Source of the DNA: Heterocephalus glaber
Taxonomy: Eukaryota; Chordata; Mammalia; Rodentia; Bathyergidae
DNA length: 64,000 nt
Direction of reading: 5' to 3'
Assembly: GCF_000247695.1 (NCBI RefSeq)
Contig: NW_004624783.1
Coordinates: forward strand, 6,237,134-6,301,133
Shown: positions 10,628 through 23,094 of the stretch, in pieces
How the letters are laid out: each line of letters begins with the position of its first letter
Numbering within the stretch: the first letter of the stretch is position 1
Notes under the pieces: model-generated
What the model was told of the DNA's origin: nothing
The model's input: only the letters and a program-made list of their open reading frames with translations
Databases searched by the model: none
Program-made: the position numbers and the translations under genes

Positions 10628-11956
10628 TTTACTATCTACAAAAGTAGCATTATAAGTCACCATGCTACGGAATTTTCCCACTTGTATTAGCCACTTTGGG
10701 TGGCTTATAGGATGCTCTATAATCTGTGTGAATTGTCTCCTCCTGGTAAACAGAACTTCACAAACTTCCCCTCTGCCTGCTGAGCACCTTCTTTTGCAGC
10801 CCCAATCCCAGGGATCAGAGCTGATGGTGGTACCTTAAAAACCTCTTGATAGGGTTATTCACCCCTCATTATTTGCTCCATCCTTCCAGCCTTTGCATTT
10901 CCTTTCACATTTTTCCCTCCATTCGGTCTTCTAAAATTTTGATTCATTTTAACAAAGGCTGCATTTCTCATCTCAGTAAATTCTGGTTTTTTTATGAAGA
11001 GGAAGGCTGAAGCTCAAAGACATTTAGTTACTATCTCTGTCCCAGCTAGAGTGTGGCAGAGTGACACTTGAGACCATCTTTCCCAGCCGCCTGTTCTTTC
11101 TACTACAGTGCAGCTGGGAATATCTTTCAAGCACTGTGATCTTGTGATCTTCCTTTCCCAAGCTCTCACAACAGAAAAGAACAGCAAGGAAGAGCTTGCA
11201 GTCATTCGTGGGATACTCATGTCCAGAAAGGGGTCTTTCTCCTGGCTCCCTTTAGATGTTAACCAACTTTCATAACCTTAGCAGGAACGTTTTCTTTGGG
11301 GCCTTTCCTTGCCTACTCCTTACACTCTCAGACCAGCTTGACTGGCTTCTAGCCAGCTTTTCAGTCTATTCCATGCTGTCCCATCTAAGACAAAAACAGC
11401 CGCATGTACAGCTGACCAACAGCAAGAGTGTGGATGCTTCCTCTTCCTTGGTTTTCCTTTCTATTTTTAGTTATATTCCTATTCTGGGTTTTCTTTGGCT
11501 TTATATAGCTGTCATCTGGTCATCTGACCCATGTCCCCAGAAGAGCATGCTGCCCTTGAGCCCTTTAATGAGAGACCATTCATTCCATCTTTAGCGCACA
11601 TTCTGTCCTCTCACTGCTCCTTGGCCACCGTTGTGAGTATCGCTTTTCTTTCCACAGTGCCTCTAGTTGAACTGCCTGTCATGTACCTGAAGCCAAAAGA
11701 GGGAAAGAGGAACCACAAAGGACTCAGGTGGGACAGGTAGGTCATTTATCTAAAAATTCAGATCATTCTAATAATATGCTTGTCGACTTTCTGAACTCAC
11801 TTCTAGCAGCCACCTATCGATATCCCAGCAGGCAGATACAGGGGAATTTGGACTGTTTCCTGTGGCAGGTCAGCAACAGCCCTCAAGAGGAAAGAAATAG
11901 GAGCCTAAAAGTGGGCCGGTGGAGGAAACTTTATAAAAATCTACGACGTGGATGAT

Positions 11957-12115
11957 CCTTAATGACATTCTGCCAGTTACAGAAGGACAAATACTGCATG
12001 ATCCCACTTCTATGAAGTATCAGACACATGCAGTAGAATGTGCTTACCAAGAGCTGGGAGACAAGGAGAAATGGGAGGATCTGTTCAGTGGGTATAGAGT
12101 TTTAGTTTTGTAAGA
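11957..12115 (+). mobile_element. LINE-1 3'-end fragment
   Basis: Reads like an old mammalian L1 3' UTR: GGACAAATACTGCATGATCC, then ...GAATGTGCTTACCAAGAGCTGG. It is too short and diverged to carry ORF2. Confidence 0.7.
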
Positions 12116-13650
12116 CAAAAAAAAAGTTCTATAGGCCAGGTGTGGTAGCACATGCCTATAATCCAAGTACTTTGGGAGGCTGAGGCAGGAGGATCACAAA
12201 TTCAATCCCACCCTGGGCAATTGGCAACTTAACAAGATTGTCTCAAAAATAAAAAATATAAAGAGCTGGGGTGTAGCCCAGTGTGAAGGCCCTGGGCCCA
12301 ATCCCCATTATTGAAAAGAAAAAAAAAGGCCACTTCTGCCACCAACATTTTATGCACATAGAACAAAGTCACCAGTGAATCCTAAAGTCTGTTTCTTCAG
12401 TCTTCCAGTCGAGACATGGGCAGCATCATTCATCATCCCCTTTCCTTCTGTTGCCAAATCTGATTATTTCTCTGCTCTGTGGCCCTCCGGTTTTGCCATG
12501 GTCTTGGTTTTCCTAGAGTTTAAGTTGCTCCTTCTCTAATGTGGGAAGAAAACAGATGTGAAACTTTAAGATCTTTCACCCAGGTGCAGTGGTGAACAGC
12601 AGTTATCCCAGCTGTGTGGGAGGCTGAGGCAGGAGGATCATAAGTTCTAGGCTAGACTGGGCAACTTAGTGAAACCTTGTCTCAAAAAAAAAAAAAAAAT
12701 CTTTCTTCTACGGATCCAGATGTCAAAGGAAATGTGAATTAACAGATTTTAAGTGGCTAGAGAATCTGCTCTTTTTAGGATGGTATCATCTCCCAAGTCT
12801 CCAAGAGCTGGGTAAGTAAGTCACTGTAGTCTGAGATTCAAGGTCAGTGCTCAGTGCCAGGCATTAATGCCCGCAGTACCCACCTGATCCACTAGGTGCC
12901 CGCAGTGTTCCACATCTGACTTCCCTTCTTGAATTTCAGAGGCAAGCTAAACCTTGCCTCCCACTTTACCCAGATCTTCAAATCAGCGGAGGTGGGCAAC
13001 ACGGCACTGACTTCGAACAGCTCACCCTGGCCAGGTGCAGTGCCACAGGCCTCCAATCCCAGCTATTGGTGAAGCTGAGGCAGGAGGATCCCAAGTTTAA
13101 TGCTAAGGCTGAGCACTTTAGCAAGACCTTGTCACAAAATAAGAAAAATTAAAAGAAAAGACTAGAATTCAACTCAGAAGTAAAGCACTTGCCTAGCATG
13201 CACCAGGCTTTGGGTTCAATCCACAGTAACACACACACACACATACACAGAGGCTCACTCTTATTTCACCGTCGTTCTCATTTTGTCCTTATTTTGTCAC
13301 AAGTTTTCCTTCCTAGCCCAATTTAAGCTGCTTGAGGGCAGCCAGGCATGGTGGCACCTGCCTATAATCCTAGCACTCAGGAGGCCGAGGCAGGAGGATT
13401 GCTGCAAGTTCAAGGCCAACCTGGACTACATAGAGAGACCTTGTCTCAAAAAACCAAAAATAAATAAATATTTAAAAAGCTGCTTGAAGCCATTTCTATC
13501 ATAGGTTGGTCCAGTGATAGACACTGAAATCACTGTGATAGTTGATAGGGAAATAAATGAGAATAAATATTGAACAGCCGTAATTTAAGGTTAGGGTTAA
13601 GACTCTTCACCTAGGTACAGAGCCATGCAAGAATAAGAACCAGAATAAGT

Positions 13651-13737
13651 GGGCTGGGGATTTAGCTCAGCAACATAGCACCTGCTTGGCAATCATGAGA
13701 TCCTGAATTCTTTGATCCCCAGAACAACAACAACAAA
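13651..13737 (+). mobile_element. ID-like SINE, diverged
   Basis: Starts GGGCTGGGGATTTAGCTCAG, then departs from consensus in the middle (CAACATAGCACCTGC), ending with a CAA-rich tail. Confidence 0.82.
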
Positions 13738-14429
13738 AAAAGAACCAGGATAAGAACCAGGTTGTACCCAGGCATGGTGGCAAACATGCCTGTATTGCCA
13801 GCACTTGGGAGGCTGAGGCAGGAGGATCATGAGTTCAAGTTTGAATCCAACCTGGACTATATAGCAAGATTCTATCTCAAAACAAAACAAATAAGAAAAG
13901 AACCATATTGAGCTGACTTTAGTGATTATATGCTTATAATCTCAGCACTCTGAGAGGCTGAAGCAGGAAGATTACAAGTTAAGCCTAGCCTGGTCAATGC
14001 ATCAATTTAGCAAGAGCCCATCTCAAAATAAAAAAATAAAAAAAGAGCTGGGGGTGTAGCTCAGACCAAAGCTCCTGGTTCAATGCCTAGTACCAAAAAG
14101 TAAAAATAAATAAATAAGGACACCTGGGGAAGATGAGCCATTGGCAGCCTCATGGGCCCACATGAAGTGCTGACAGCCCTCCTGGGGTGCCCTCCACGTG
14201 CCTGGTCTCCAGCACCCAGGCTGAATCACCCCAGGGCAACCCACAAAGCTGGTAAGCCAGGAATGATGCTTTGAAGGCATCTCCTAGAAGCTGGGGCCGG
14301 AGCGGTGTGTCACCCCGGCCACAGGCAGCTCAGACCCAGCAGATGGTCCTGGGCTTGTGAGGCTTCCAAGTCTGTGACTCACGCTAATTAACCCGACTTG
14401 GCAGCCCTCCATGCAGGGCGGTCATTATC

Positions 14430-14515
14430 TCCACTGGACCAAGTGGGGAAACTGAGGTGTGGAGTAGGGAAGTAGCTCTGCTCCATGAGTCAGTGGCAGC
14501 AGGTCACGAGTTTGC
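14430..14515 (-). mobile_element. MIR relic
   Basis: Antisense MIR core: GGGGAAACTGAGGTGTGGAG ... GTGGCAGCAGGTCACGAG. Confidence 0.65.
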
Positions 14516-14864
14516 ACGCCCCTGCTCCAATGTCCGAGAAGCTGCCTTTGACCATCGGAGTAAAGGCTTCTAAGGAGGCTGTTCAGGGGCAGGGCCAGGG
14601 ACCTTGCCATAGTCCTATTTCCATCCAGGTGGAGCCACAAAACTGGAGTCAGCCGCAGAGTCTGTCCTAACTCCCCTGTGTGAGGAATCTACAAGCCAGA
14701 GTGCAGCCAGATAGCCAAGATCCCAGTGCAGGTGGCCGAGCCAGGCCAGGCCCTGAGGCTCCTTCTCAGTCTCCTTCCCACTCTCCAGTCATAAAGCAGG
14801 GCAGCAGAGTCCTGGCATGGAAGGGCACCAGCTGGGGTCAGGTCACCTCAGGGAGAGCTCAGAG

Positions 14865-15062
14865 ATACCAGATCCTGGAGTCTGGGTTCAAATCCTGGAT
14901 TCACTGATGAGCAGCCATGTGCTTCGGAGCCAGCTCCTCAGAGCCTCAGTTTCCTCATCTGTAAAACAAGGACAGTGCTAGTCGCCATGTCACAGGATGT
15001 CTGGGGATGGAAGGAGACATTGCAGAGCTTATAGTGGCGCCTGGCACACAGTGGCACTTGGT
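14865..15062 (+). mobile_element. MIR relic
   Basis: Clear MIR landmarks in order: TCTGGGTTCAAATCCTGG, GCCTCAGTTTCCTCATCTGT and GCGCCTGGCACACAGTGGC. Confidence 0.88.
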
Positions 15063-15533
15063 GTTCAGTGCAGTCATACCTTGGTACTCAGCTGCTCTGA
15101 AACTCATCAGATTTGGTACTTGACAGATTTTGTCCCAGTACTTGTCATTTTAGTCCTCAACACACAAGCTAGAATGGGTCAGTGTCTGCCTCCTTTCCAG
15201 CCAAAACAGTACCTGTTGTTTTGGGTACTTGTCTTGCCTCCAGAACCAATTTAACAATGAGTACTACAGCACCCCTCTATTGTTTGTACTTTATTTATTT
15301 ATTTATTTATTGCTGTACCGGGAGCTACTAGAGCCTTGTGCATGCTAAACAAGTGCTCCATTACTGAGCAACTAACACCTGGAGTCCTTTTGTCCTTTTT
15401 ATTTATTTTCAGATGGGGTGTAGATAAGTTGCCCAGGTTGGCCTTGAACTTTCCATCCTTCTGCCTCAGCCTCTGTCTGGCGTGTGCCCCAATTTACTTA
15501 GTATGATGATTTAAATGAGGCCAGTACAGCAAT

Positions 15534-15637
15534 TCTTCTTTTTTCTTTTCTTTTTTTTTTTGGTACCAAGGATCGAACTCGGGACCTTGTACTTTCAAGG
15601 CAAGCAGTAGAACCGCTGAGCTAAATCCCTGGCCTAG
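15534..15637 (-). mobile_element. ID-like SINE
   Basis: T-rich tail followed by GGTACCAAGGATCGAACTC. Flanks AGTACAGCAAT / GGTACAGCAAT. Confidence 0.92.
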
Positions 15638-17759
15638 GTACAGCAATACTTAGCTGCACACTGGGCCACTGGTTTAAGGCCAGTGGTCTCTCCAGTCTGT
15701 GTGGACTTCAGGGACAAGGAGCTCAGAGACAGTAGGTGTTGGCATCAGAAGGAGGCCCGATGTCTCTCACTGAACTGTCCTTGCTCTCTGAGCCCAGCAG
15801 TCTCCAGCTATCCTCACACAGTCCAGGTGCTGGTGGTTTAGCTCCAAGCCCAGTTTTGAAACCATCAAGAAGCACCTTGGGTAACAGGCACCACCTGACA
15901 CAACCCACATTCCTGCCAGTCTCCACGGGCCCTGGCTTGGGGCCTGGCGAGGCTGTGCTTGGAGGTGGTGGCAAGATGACAAGGCAGAGGTAATTACAGG
16001 AACCTCCTGCTGGGCTGGGAACACAGGCGTATTTGTCCAGCACCCCTTACCTGAGTCATCTGCCCTGGGGCCTGCAGCCACCTGGCCTGGAGTGGGACTA
16101 GTAGGCTGCCAGGCTCCAGCATCTGTGCATGAACTCGGCCCTCACCAGCACCTCCTGTGGGCTGTCCCCTCTGAAAGCTAGTCGAGGCAGCTTAGCTCCA
16201 CACACAAAGCTGAGACAGCAGAGTCTGGCCCTGGTCTGACAACCAGTAAGGGCCCAGGGCCTATGCTTGGGCAAACAGAACCAGAGCTCTGGCCTCAGAA
16301 TCTTTGGAAAATCATCTCCCAGATCAGGGATAAATGAAGAGATGGAGAAAAGGCACCGCAACAGCTAACCCTCCCCCTCCCCATGCCAGCCAGCCACTCC
16401 CTGTGCCCTGCTGGTCCTTGAGGGCCCTGGGTCCCCCTGCTTAGCCCTAGATCTGCCTGGGCCCTACCAGCCAGTCAGCTGAGATGTGGACTCAACTCCC
16501 ACAAACTCAACCCAGAGGTTTTCCAAAGTAAATGAGGAAGAAAATAGGTGCTGTATTTCACAATAAAAAGTTCTAAAATCTCATCACTTTGGGAGGCTGA
16601 GTAGGAGGATCAATAGCTTGAGCCAACCTGGGCAGCTTAGCAACTCATAGAGACTTAGTTTCTGAAAAGGAATAAAAAGTGCTGGGAAAGTAGCTCAGTG
16701 TGAAAGCCCTGGGTTCAAGCCCCCGTACTGAAAGACAAAACGAAATGAACAAACAAGTTCCCTGCTCCTTCTAGGCAGGGGAAGCAAGAAGGACATGACA
16801 GAAGAGAAAAAGATGGAGGCACCCACTTGGACCTCAGAGGAAGATGTTTGTACCCTGAGGGGATTTCCATGGAGCACCTATCTGTGGCCCAGCTGGTAGA
16901 GGAGACCGAAGAAGGCCAAGTGGAGACACTGTGGGTGGGACAGCAGAAATAGGAAGTCATGTTTATTTGTTTTTGTTGGTTCTTTTAAAAACACTCTTGC
17001 TATATAGTCCAGATTGGACTTGAACTCACTCTGAACCCCAGACTGGCCTCGAACTCACAGTGATCCTCTTGCCTTGGCCTCCCTGGGATTACAGACGAGT
17101 GACACCAACCCCCTAGTAGAAAGCCATGTTTTAAGGCAGTGAACAACTCCACAGGCCAAAGAATGAGCTCTCTCCTCCTCCTCCAAGAAAGAGAGCCAGA
17201 GAGCCCTCATAAAACTCAATACCGATGAAAAGACCAGGGGACACTGAGAGGGAGCCAGCATGAGACCTGAGTACACTCTGCTGAGTCACTGCTCATCTCC
17301 CCTCTCCCACAGCCCCCTTGCTTGCTAGCTGGTCAGGAAGGAGTCTGATGACAGATATACCCTGAGGGGAGGAAGAGGCAGGAGGTGGAAGAAGACCTAC
17401 TTCGGGCCTCCCTGACTAAAACATGACCTCAGAGTCATAATGACTGGCTTGCTGGTCAACCTGCCAATCCCAGACCTCCCCACCCTGGCCTTCAAGATGG
17501 ACTCATGCAGGAAAAAGGAAGCAGAGGGCAGTCGGGTGGCCCTGGCACTTGTTGCCCATTATTTATTTCAATGATAGTACCTAAAGTAAAATGGTGAAGT
17601 ATGTGATTTTTTTAAAAATACCTCATTTAACTTAGTTGTCCCTTCTCTTCTTAAGCCTTAATGTCAGCCATGTAATGTTTTCTGACTTTTTAAACCTACT
17701 GATCATTTCCATTGCAGCACTCTTAAAAATTATTCTCACACACAAAAAAACTTCTACTT

Positions 17760-17848
17760 AGGGCTGGGGATTTAACTCAGTGGTTCCACCGCCTGCCTCA
17801 CAAGTGCAAGGTCCTGAGTTTGATCCCCAGTACCAAAAAAAAAAAATA
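17760..17848 (+). mobile_element. ID-like SINE
   Basis: Complete body (GGGCTGGGGATTTAACTC to CAGTACC) with a 12-base A tail. Confidence 0.9.
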
Positions 17849-18049
17849 CAGCAACACAAAAACTTTTACTTTTTTTGTTTGTCTTTGAGACAGGGTCTCA
17901 CTATGTAGTTCAGGCTGGACTTAAACTACATAGTGATCCTCCTGCCTCAGTCTCCCAAGTGCTGGGGTTATAGGTGTGCACCACCATATCCCACAAAAAA
18001 CCTCTTATTTGTAGGAACATTTAAAAGTCTTTTCTTGGTCCTCCTCTTT

Positions 18050-18150
18050 TTGTTGTTGTTGGTGGTGGGTTTTGTTTGGTACCGGGGATCGAACTCTGGT
18101 CTTTGCTCTTGTGAGGCAGGTTGTGGACCACTAAGCTAAATCCCCAGCCC
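18050..18150 (-). mobile_element. ID-like SINE
   Basis: Tail with TTG repeats, then GGTACCGGGGATCGAACTC, ending CTAAATCCCCAGCCC. The flanks GGTCCTCCTCTTT / GGTCTTCCACCTCT are weakly duplicated. Confidence 0.88.
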
Positions 18151-18483
18151 GGTCTTCCACCTCTGACCCCTGCTTTAGCATTCAGTATTGTAAGTCATCC
18201 CTGCCTTGATTACACTTTCTTTTTTCCCATCCATTTTTCCTCCCTCCACCTCTTGTTAACTTATTCACTTGCAGATCTCCTAACTTCCTATTTATCTATC
18301 TTCTATTTTGCTAAAGATATATGTATGTATTTGAGTTTCTCATATAAGAGAAACCATGTGATATTTAAACTTGTGTCTGATTTATTTCAATTAATATTAT
18401 GTTCTCCAGGCACATCCACTTTCCCACAAATGCCTCAAGTTTATCACTTATGGCAGAATAGTACTCCATCATGTATAGATACA

Positions 18484-18549
18484 TTTTTTTTGGTACTAGA
18501 AATTGAACTCAGGACCTTTCACTTGCCAGGCAGATGCAGCACCACTAAA
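18484..18549 (-). mobile_element. ID-like SINE, lacking its 5' end
   Basis: Covers only the 3' two-thirds of the body (GGTACTAGAAATTGAACTC ... GCAGCACCACTAAA). ACATTTT occurs on both sides. Confidence 0.82.
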
Positions 18550-18606
18550 TACATTTTCTTTACCCATTTGTCTGTTGATGGACACATAGACTTTTTCCAG
18601 GAACAC

Positions 18607-18693
18607 TTTTTTTGTTGTTGTTACCGGGAATCAAACTCAGGACCTTCCACTTATGAGGTAGGTGACAGCACCACTGAGCTAAATCCCTGGCTC
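18607..18693 (-). mobile_element. ID-like SINE
   Basis: TTG-rich tail, TACCGGGAATCAAACTC to GAGCTAAATCCCTGGCTC, inside the L1 fragment. Confidence 0.88.
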
Positions 18694-18824
18694 TTTTTCC
18701 AAGATTTAGCTGTTTTGAGTCGTGCTGCTATAAACGTGGGTATGCATGTATCACTGTAATATGATGACTTTAACTCTTTGGGGAAGATACCTAGAAAGGG
18801 AATAGCTGGGTTAAATGTATGTGG

Positions 18825-18922
18825 GTTTTTTTTTGTTTGTTTGTTTTTGGTACTGGGGATGGAACTTGGGCCCTTGCACTTGTGGGGCAGGCGGTGGCAC
18901 CACTGAGCTAAATCTCCGGCCC
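18825..18922 (-). mobile_element. ID-like SINE
   Basis: Complete antisense copy with a (TTTG)n tail. Flanks TAAATGTATGTGG / TAAATGTTTGTTT. Confidence 0.9.
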
Positions 18923-19102
18923 TAAATGTTTGTTTAAACACCACCTTATCAGTGGAGCACAGTGGCGCACACCTGAAATTCCAGCTCTTGGGAAGCTGAA
19001 GCAGGAGGATCACAGTGAGTTTGAAGCCAGCCTGGGTTACATAGTGAGTTCAAGGCCAGCCTGAAATACACAAGAGACCCTGTCTCAAAAAATAAATAAG
19101 GA

Positions 19103-19189
19103 GGTCTGGGGGTTTAGCTCAGTGGTTTCACCACCTGCTGTGCAAGTGCAAGGACCCGAGAGTTCGATCCCTGGTACCAAAAAAGGAAT
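19103..19189 (+). mobile_element. ID-like SINE
   Basis: GTCTGGGGGTTTAGCTCAG to GGTACC. AATAAATAAGGAG lies on both sides; the right copy has expanded into (AAAT)n. Confidence 0.9.
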
Positions 19190-19669
19190 AAATAAATAAA
19201 TAAATAAATAAGGAGAAGTGGACAAATGAGAGTAGGAAGTGGAAGAGGAAACTAGCTGAGGGCTGGAAAGGAGACACTGCAGTCCAAAAATGGAGAGGAC
19301 AGTGCACACAGCCAGTATGTGGCCTGGCTTTGGTAACAGTTTGAGGCCAGCCTGGATTACATAGCGAAACCCTGCCTCCAAAATCCTAAATAAGTAAATA
19401 AGTAAAATTTATTTTGGTGTAAGGTCTCACTAGGTTTTCCAGGCTGGTCTCAAACTGGCAGTCCTCCTGCCTCAGCCTCCTGAGCACCTGAGATAACAAA
19501 TATGTGGCACCATGTCCGGTTTCTTCAACATTTTTTTTTGGTGCTGGGGATCAAGATCTTCAATAATTTTTGAAATCACAGATTTAAATTTTAGCATGTC
19601 ATCATATTTAACATGTTTAAGTGAGATTTTCTTCTAACATATCATAGCAAATAGATTTAACATATAGCA

Positions 19670-19980
19670 AAAACAGCCAGACTTAAAAGGACAAATACTA
19701 GATGAGTTCACTCACTTTGAGCCACATAAAACAGGGAAAGGCACAGAGGCTCGAAGTGGAATGGAGATGTCCAGGGACTGGGGGAAGTGGGGAGGAAGGT
19801 ATGGTTTAAAGGGCACAGAGTTTCTGTTTGGGATGACACCTTCGAAAAGCCTCTAGAAACGGGTAATGATGCTACTGCACAACACTGGGAATGTACTTAA
19901 CAACACTGAATTCCTGTGTACATACACTTATGGTTAACTGGACACATTCAATGCACATATATTTTACCACAATTTAACTG
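19670..19980 (+). mobile_element. LINE-1 3'-end fragment
   Basis: Old L1 3' UTR text: GGACAAATACTAGATGAGTTC, a G-rich middle (GGGGGAAGTGGGGAGGAAGG), and TTATGGTTAACTGGACACATTC near the end. Too diverged to name a subfamily. Confidence 0.7.
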
Positions 19981-20950
19981 CCCCACCCCTAGAAAAAAGT
20001 GCTTAGAATAATACCTGGCATACAGTTAGGGTTGTTTGTTCTGGTTTTGTGTTTGTTTTGCCGAGTTGCTAAGTTGCCCAGGCTGGGGTTGAATTTGGGA
20101 TCCTCCTGCCTCGGCATCTCAGACGCTGGGATTAATGGCCTGCACCACCATGCCCAGCTTTGTTGGCTGTTTCTAATGATCTCTCCCATTACTGTGTTGT
20201 CTCTGGGACCAGGCTACCATCATTTGGGAGTCACCTTGGCCCAGGCCTAGACCACACAGAACCAGAAGCCCAATCCTGTCAGTAGAGATTCAGGGAACCC
20301 AGCACAGGGGAACTGGTTCATAGAAATCAAATTCCCTGAAAACTGCTAGACCAGCTTTCCAAATGTGCATTTTGGAAATATTTACGGGGAAAAATTGTCT
20401 AAAAGTTCCTTAGAACTTGTCAGGGCCAGGGCAGGAGACTGTACCCACTGGGGGCATTTGGGACTGGTAATTTAGGGCTCCCTTGCCCTCTACAGGGCTA
20501 TTTGTTTTGTTTTGTTTTGAAACAGGGTCTTGCTATGTATCCCAGGCTGACCTTGAACTCATGGTGGTCAATCTTCCTGCCTCAGCCTCCCTAGTGCTGG
20601 GCTTACTGGCACATGCCACCACGCCCAGGCAGTCTGGTTTTGCAGGTAGATTTGCTGCTGAGGGCACTACCTTCCTGGGGATCTGCGCTCAGGAATCACA
20701 CTGATTAGAATTTTCAACTTCCTTTTTTCCAAACTGTAGATAGATTTTTCCCTAACCATGTCCGGATAGGGCAATTTTTCTTTAGCTGCGTTACAAAACC
20801 TTTAACTCGAGTCTGCGTCTTCCTTGATCTACAGATGACAGCCCACCTCAGAATGGTCTTGAGGGCCTCCCACCTTTTCATCAGCCACACACTGACAGGC
20901 CAGTTTCGGGGGGGATATTTGTGTATCTGGCTGAATATGTTCACTTTTTT

Positions 20951-21029
20951 TTTTTGGTACCAGAGATTGAACTCGGGACCTTGCACTTTTGAGGCAGGCG
21001 GTGGAACCACTGAGCTAAACCCCTGGTCC
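20951..21029 (-). mobile_element. ID-like SINE
   Basis: GGTACCAGAGATTGAACTC body. Exact target duplication TGAATATGTTCACTTTTT on both sides. Confidence 0.93.
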
Positions 21030-21571
21030 TGAATATGTTCACTTTTTACATTCTTTTTAAATTTGTCTTTGCTTTTTTGAGACAGGGTCTCCCTATGTAG
21101 ATCAGTCTGGCCTTGAACCCACTATGGAGCCCTGGCTGGCCTCAAACTCACAGCAATCCTCCTGCCTCAGCCTACCAAGTGCTGGGATTACAGATGTGTG
21201 CCACCATGCCCACCCCACTTATTCTTTTCCCTCTCTTGTACCTCTCTTCAAACTTGACTTTGGCACCCTGCCGGGTCTTGGGTTGAAGAGTGGGATCTCT
21301 GAAGACATCTTTGTGGACAACACTTCCATCCAGGGGGTGCCCACAGACTGCCCCAAGGGCATGGGGTGTGGTCATAAACTTTCACAGCAGACTTGATCTC
21401 TGACTTCTTAGTGACTTTCTTCTTTCCTGTTACTTTCAAGGATAATACTCTCTCCAGGTACCAGAGCACTGCTGGAGGGACATCTGAGGTCCCTGCATTA
21501 ATGTTCTTCATGATGACAGCTGTGTGTCCGGATCAGCACGACTTTCCCTGGCTTCTTGAACTTGCCCATTT

Positions 21572-21658
21572 GGGGGGTGGGGGGCTAGCAGGGATCGAAT
21601 TTGGGTCCTTTTGCTTGTGGGGCAGGTGGTGGAACCACTGAGCTAAATCCCCAGCCCT
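21572..21658 (-). mobile_element. ID-like SINE
   Basis: The tail is G-rich instead of T-rich (GGGGGGTGGGGGGC), but the body is normal. Exact duplication GAACTTGCCCATTT on both sides. Confidence 0.92.
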
Positions 21659-21998
21659 GAACTTGCCCATTTTGATAGCACTGAAATGTGTTCATTTTGG
21701 TATTTGTAAAAATATCTTTTTGTTGTTTTGTTTTGAGACAGGGTCTCTCTGTGTAGTCCAGGCTGGCTTTGAACTCACTGTATAGCCTAGAATTAAAACA
21801 TACAAAGGAGCAAAGCTTACAAAATGAGATAAAACCTGTCTGTCTCCTTCTAACAAGGCTGCCATGGCTCAGCAAATTTTGATTTTGTTTTGTAGCTTTT
21901 TTTTGTCTTGAGACACTTTTGAGAGCCTCTGGCACATTCTTTTGAGTGACCTCAATGGTAACAAAGCTATATGTGGTTTACAGCAGATCTGACTTAGA

Positions 21999-22183
21999 AA
22001 TAGCCAAAAGGGCCACCCTAGCTACTAGGGAGCCTGAAACAGAAGGATCACAAGTTCTAGGCCAGTCTGGGCATCTTGGTGAGATCCTGTCTCAAAATAA
22101 AAAATCTAAAGTGCCAAGGATGTGGCTCAGTGGTAGAGTGCCCTGGGGTCCCATCCCCAGTACTCTGAGGAAGAGAGAGGAGA
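21999..22183 (+). mobile_element. B1+ID composite SINE
   Basis: A B1-like half ending CTGTCTCAAAATAAAAAATC is followed by an ID half (GGATGTGGCTCAGTGGTAGAG). The whole unit is bounded by GAAATAGCCAAAAGGG on both sides, so the two halves moved as one element. Confidence 0.88.
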
Positions 22184-22739
22184 AATAGCCAAAAGGGATT
22201 TAAAGTTAACTCTGGCAAGTAACTCCTGTGATAAAGCTAGGAAGTAACATTGTGAACAAATAAATAACAAATAAATTTGTTTCTTGGAGGCACATTCTTC
22301 TTCCTCTTTTTTTTTCTTTCAGACAGGGTCCCACTATGTAATCTAGGCTGGCCTTGAACCCCTGCCTATGCACATCGTTATCCCGATAAAAAGCTGTCTC
22401 TGGAAGCAGCTGCTGGCTGGAGGCCGAGGCTGTGTACAGTCACCCAGCATGTCTGTGCAGCTTCCTGCCACTCAGAAAGCTCAAGGGGATGCAACTGGGT
22501 GGCCTGCTCCATACCCAACCTTCCCTTAAACCTGAGAGCTGTGGTTCTACTTCTTCTAAAAACAATCTCATTCCTTCCTGGTCATGAGCTCCCCTCAGCA
22601 GCATCTCTGGTCACGGGTCCGTGCAGCCATTTTGATTCTCCAGTGCTGGGGCTGGAACCCATGGCCTGGCGCTCCTCCAGGTGGGTGAGCGACCAAAGAG
22701 CCACACCTGTCCTGTGCCCACCACACAGTGGGGCAGTGT

Positions 22740-22932
22740 GATTGGCCAGCTTCCAGTGCCAGGATCTGGATTCAGATGCAGGCTCTGTCCCTTATGAGCT
22801 GTGGCCAAGTGCCTCAGTGAGCTGATCTTTAGAATGGGAGTAGTTGTGACTCCTTGAAACCACTTTGTGAGGTAGCTATGAAAAGTCAAGACCTGGCACA
22901 CCACGAGCCTTGGTAAGTGAATGAGTAATTTT
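22740..22932 (+). mobile_element. MIR relic
   Basis: GATCTGGATTCAGATGCAGG, GAGCTGTGGCCAAGTGCC and CACTTTGTGAGG follow the MIR order. Confidence 0.72.
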
Positions 22933-23094
22933 CCAGCTTTTCCAGGAGCAGGGACCATGGGGGTAACTTTTGTTTTGTTTTGTTTGAGATAGGTTCTTGA
23001 TACATAATTCAGATCGGCCTTAACTCTAAGTGATGCTCCTGCCTCAGCCTCTGGAGTGATTAAAGGGATGTGTTGCCACACCCAGCGGATATAA

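Larger units (their letters stand above)
10628..17760. repeat. Intergenic block: unique DNA with B1 and composite SINEs
   Basis: 10630-11950 shows no gene or repeat I can name; frames at 11256-11594 and 11531-11740 lack similarity I recognise. B1+ID composites lie at 12128-12330, 13030-13245, 13905-14098 and 16570-16735 (all +) and 15291-15490 (-). B1-like copies lie at 12580-12695, 13338-13470 and 13769-13890 (+) and 16965-17105 (-). 12700-13030, 14100-14430, 15650-16570 and 17110-17760 look like unique sequence. Confidence 0.7.
18160..18822 (-). mobile_element. LINE-1 3'-end fragment with ID insertions
   Basis: Antisense L1 3' region: GGCAGAATAGTACTCCATC, ACCCATTTGTCTGTTGATGG and GGGAATAGCTGGGTTAAATG are standard antisense L1 3' UTR text. 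It is interrupted by two ID copies (18484-18549 and 18607-18693), with a third at its far end. Confidence 0.85.

Noticed and set aside
11256..11740. Possible small gene
   Set aside because: Two overlapping frames with no recognised similarity, no promoter or poly(A) context, in intergenic DNA.
15723..16361. Overlapping open frames on both strands in unique DNA
   Set aside because: Frames on both strands are similar in length, none shows a domain, splice context or codon bias. GC-rich unique sequence is a sufficient explanation, though conservation was not testable here.
18121..18759. 212-residue open frame
   Set aside because: It is composed of antisense L1 3' UTR and ID SINE sequence, with phrases such as ELRTF and TTELNPW that recur in every ID copy.
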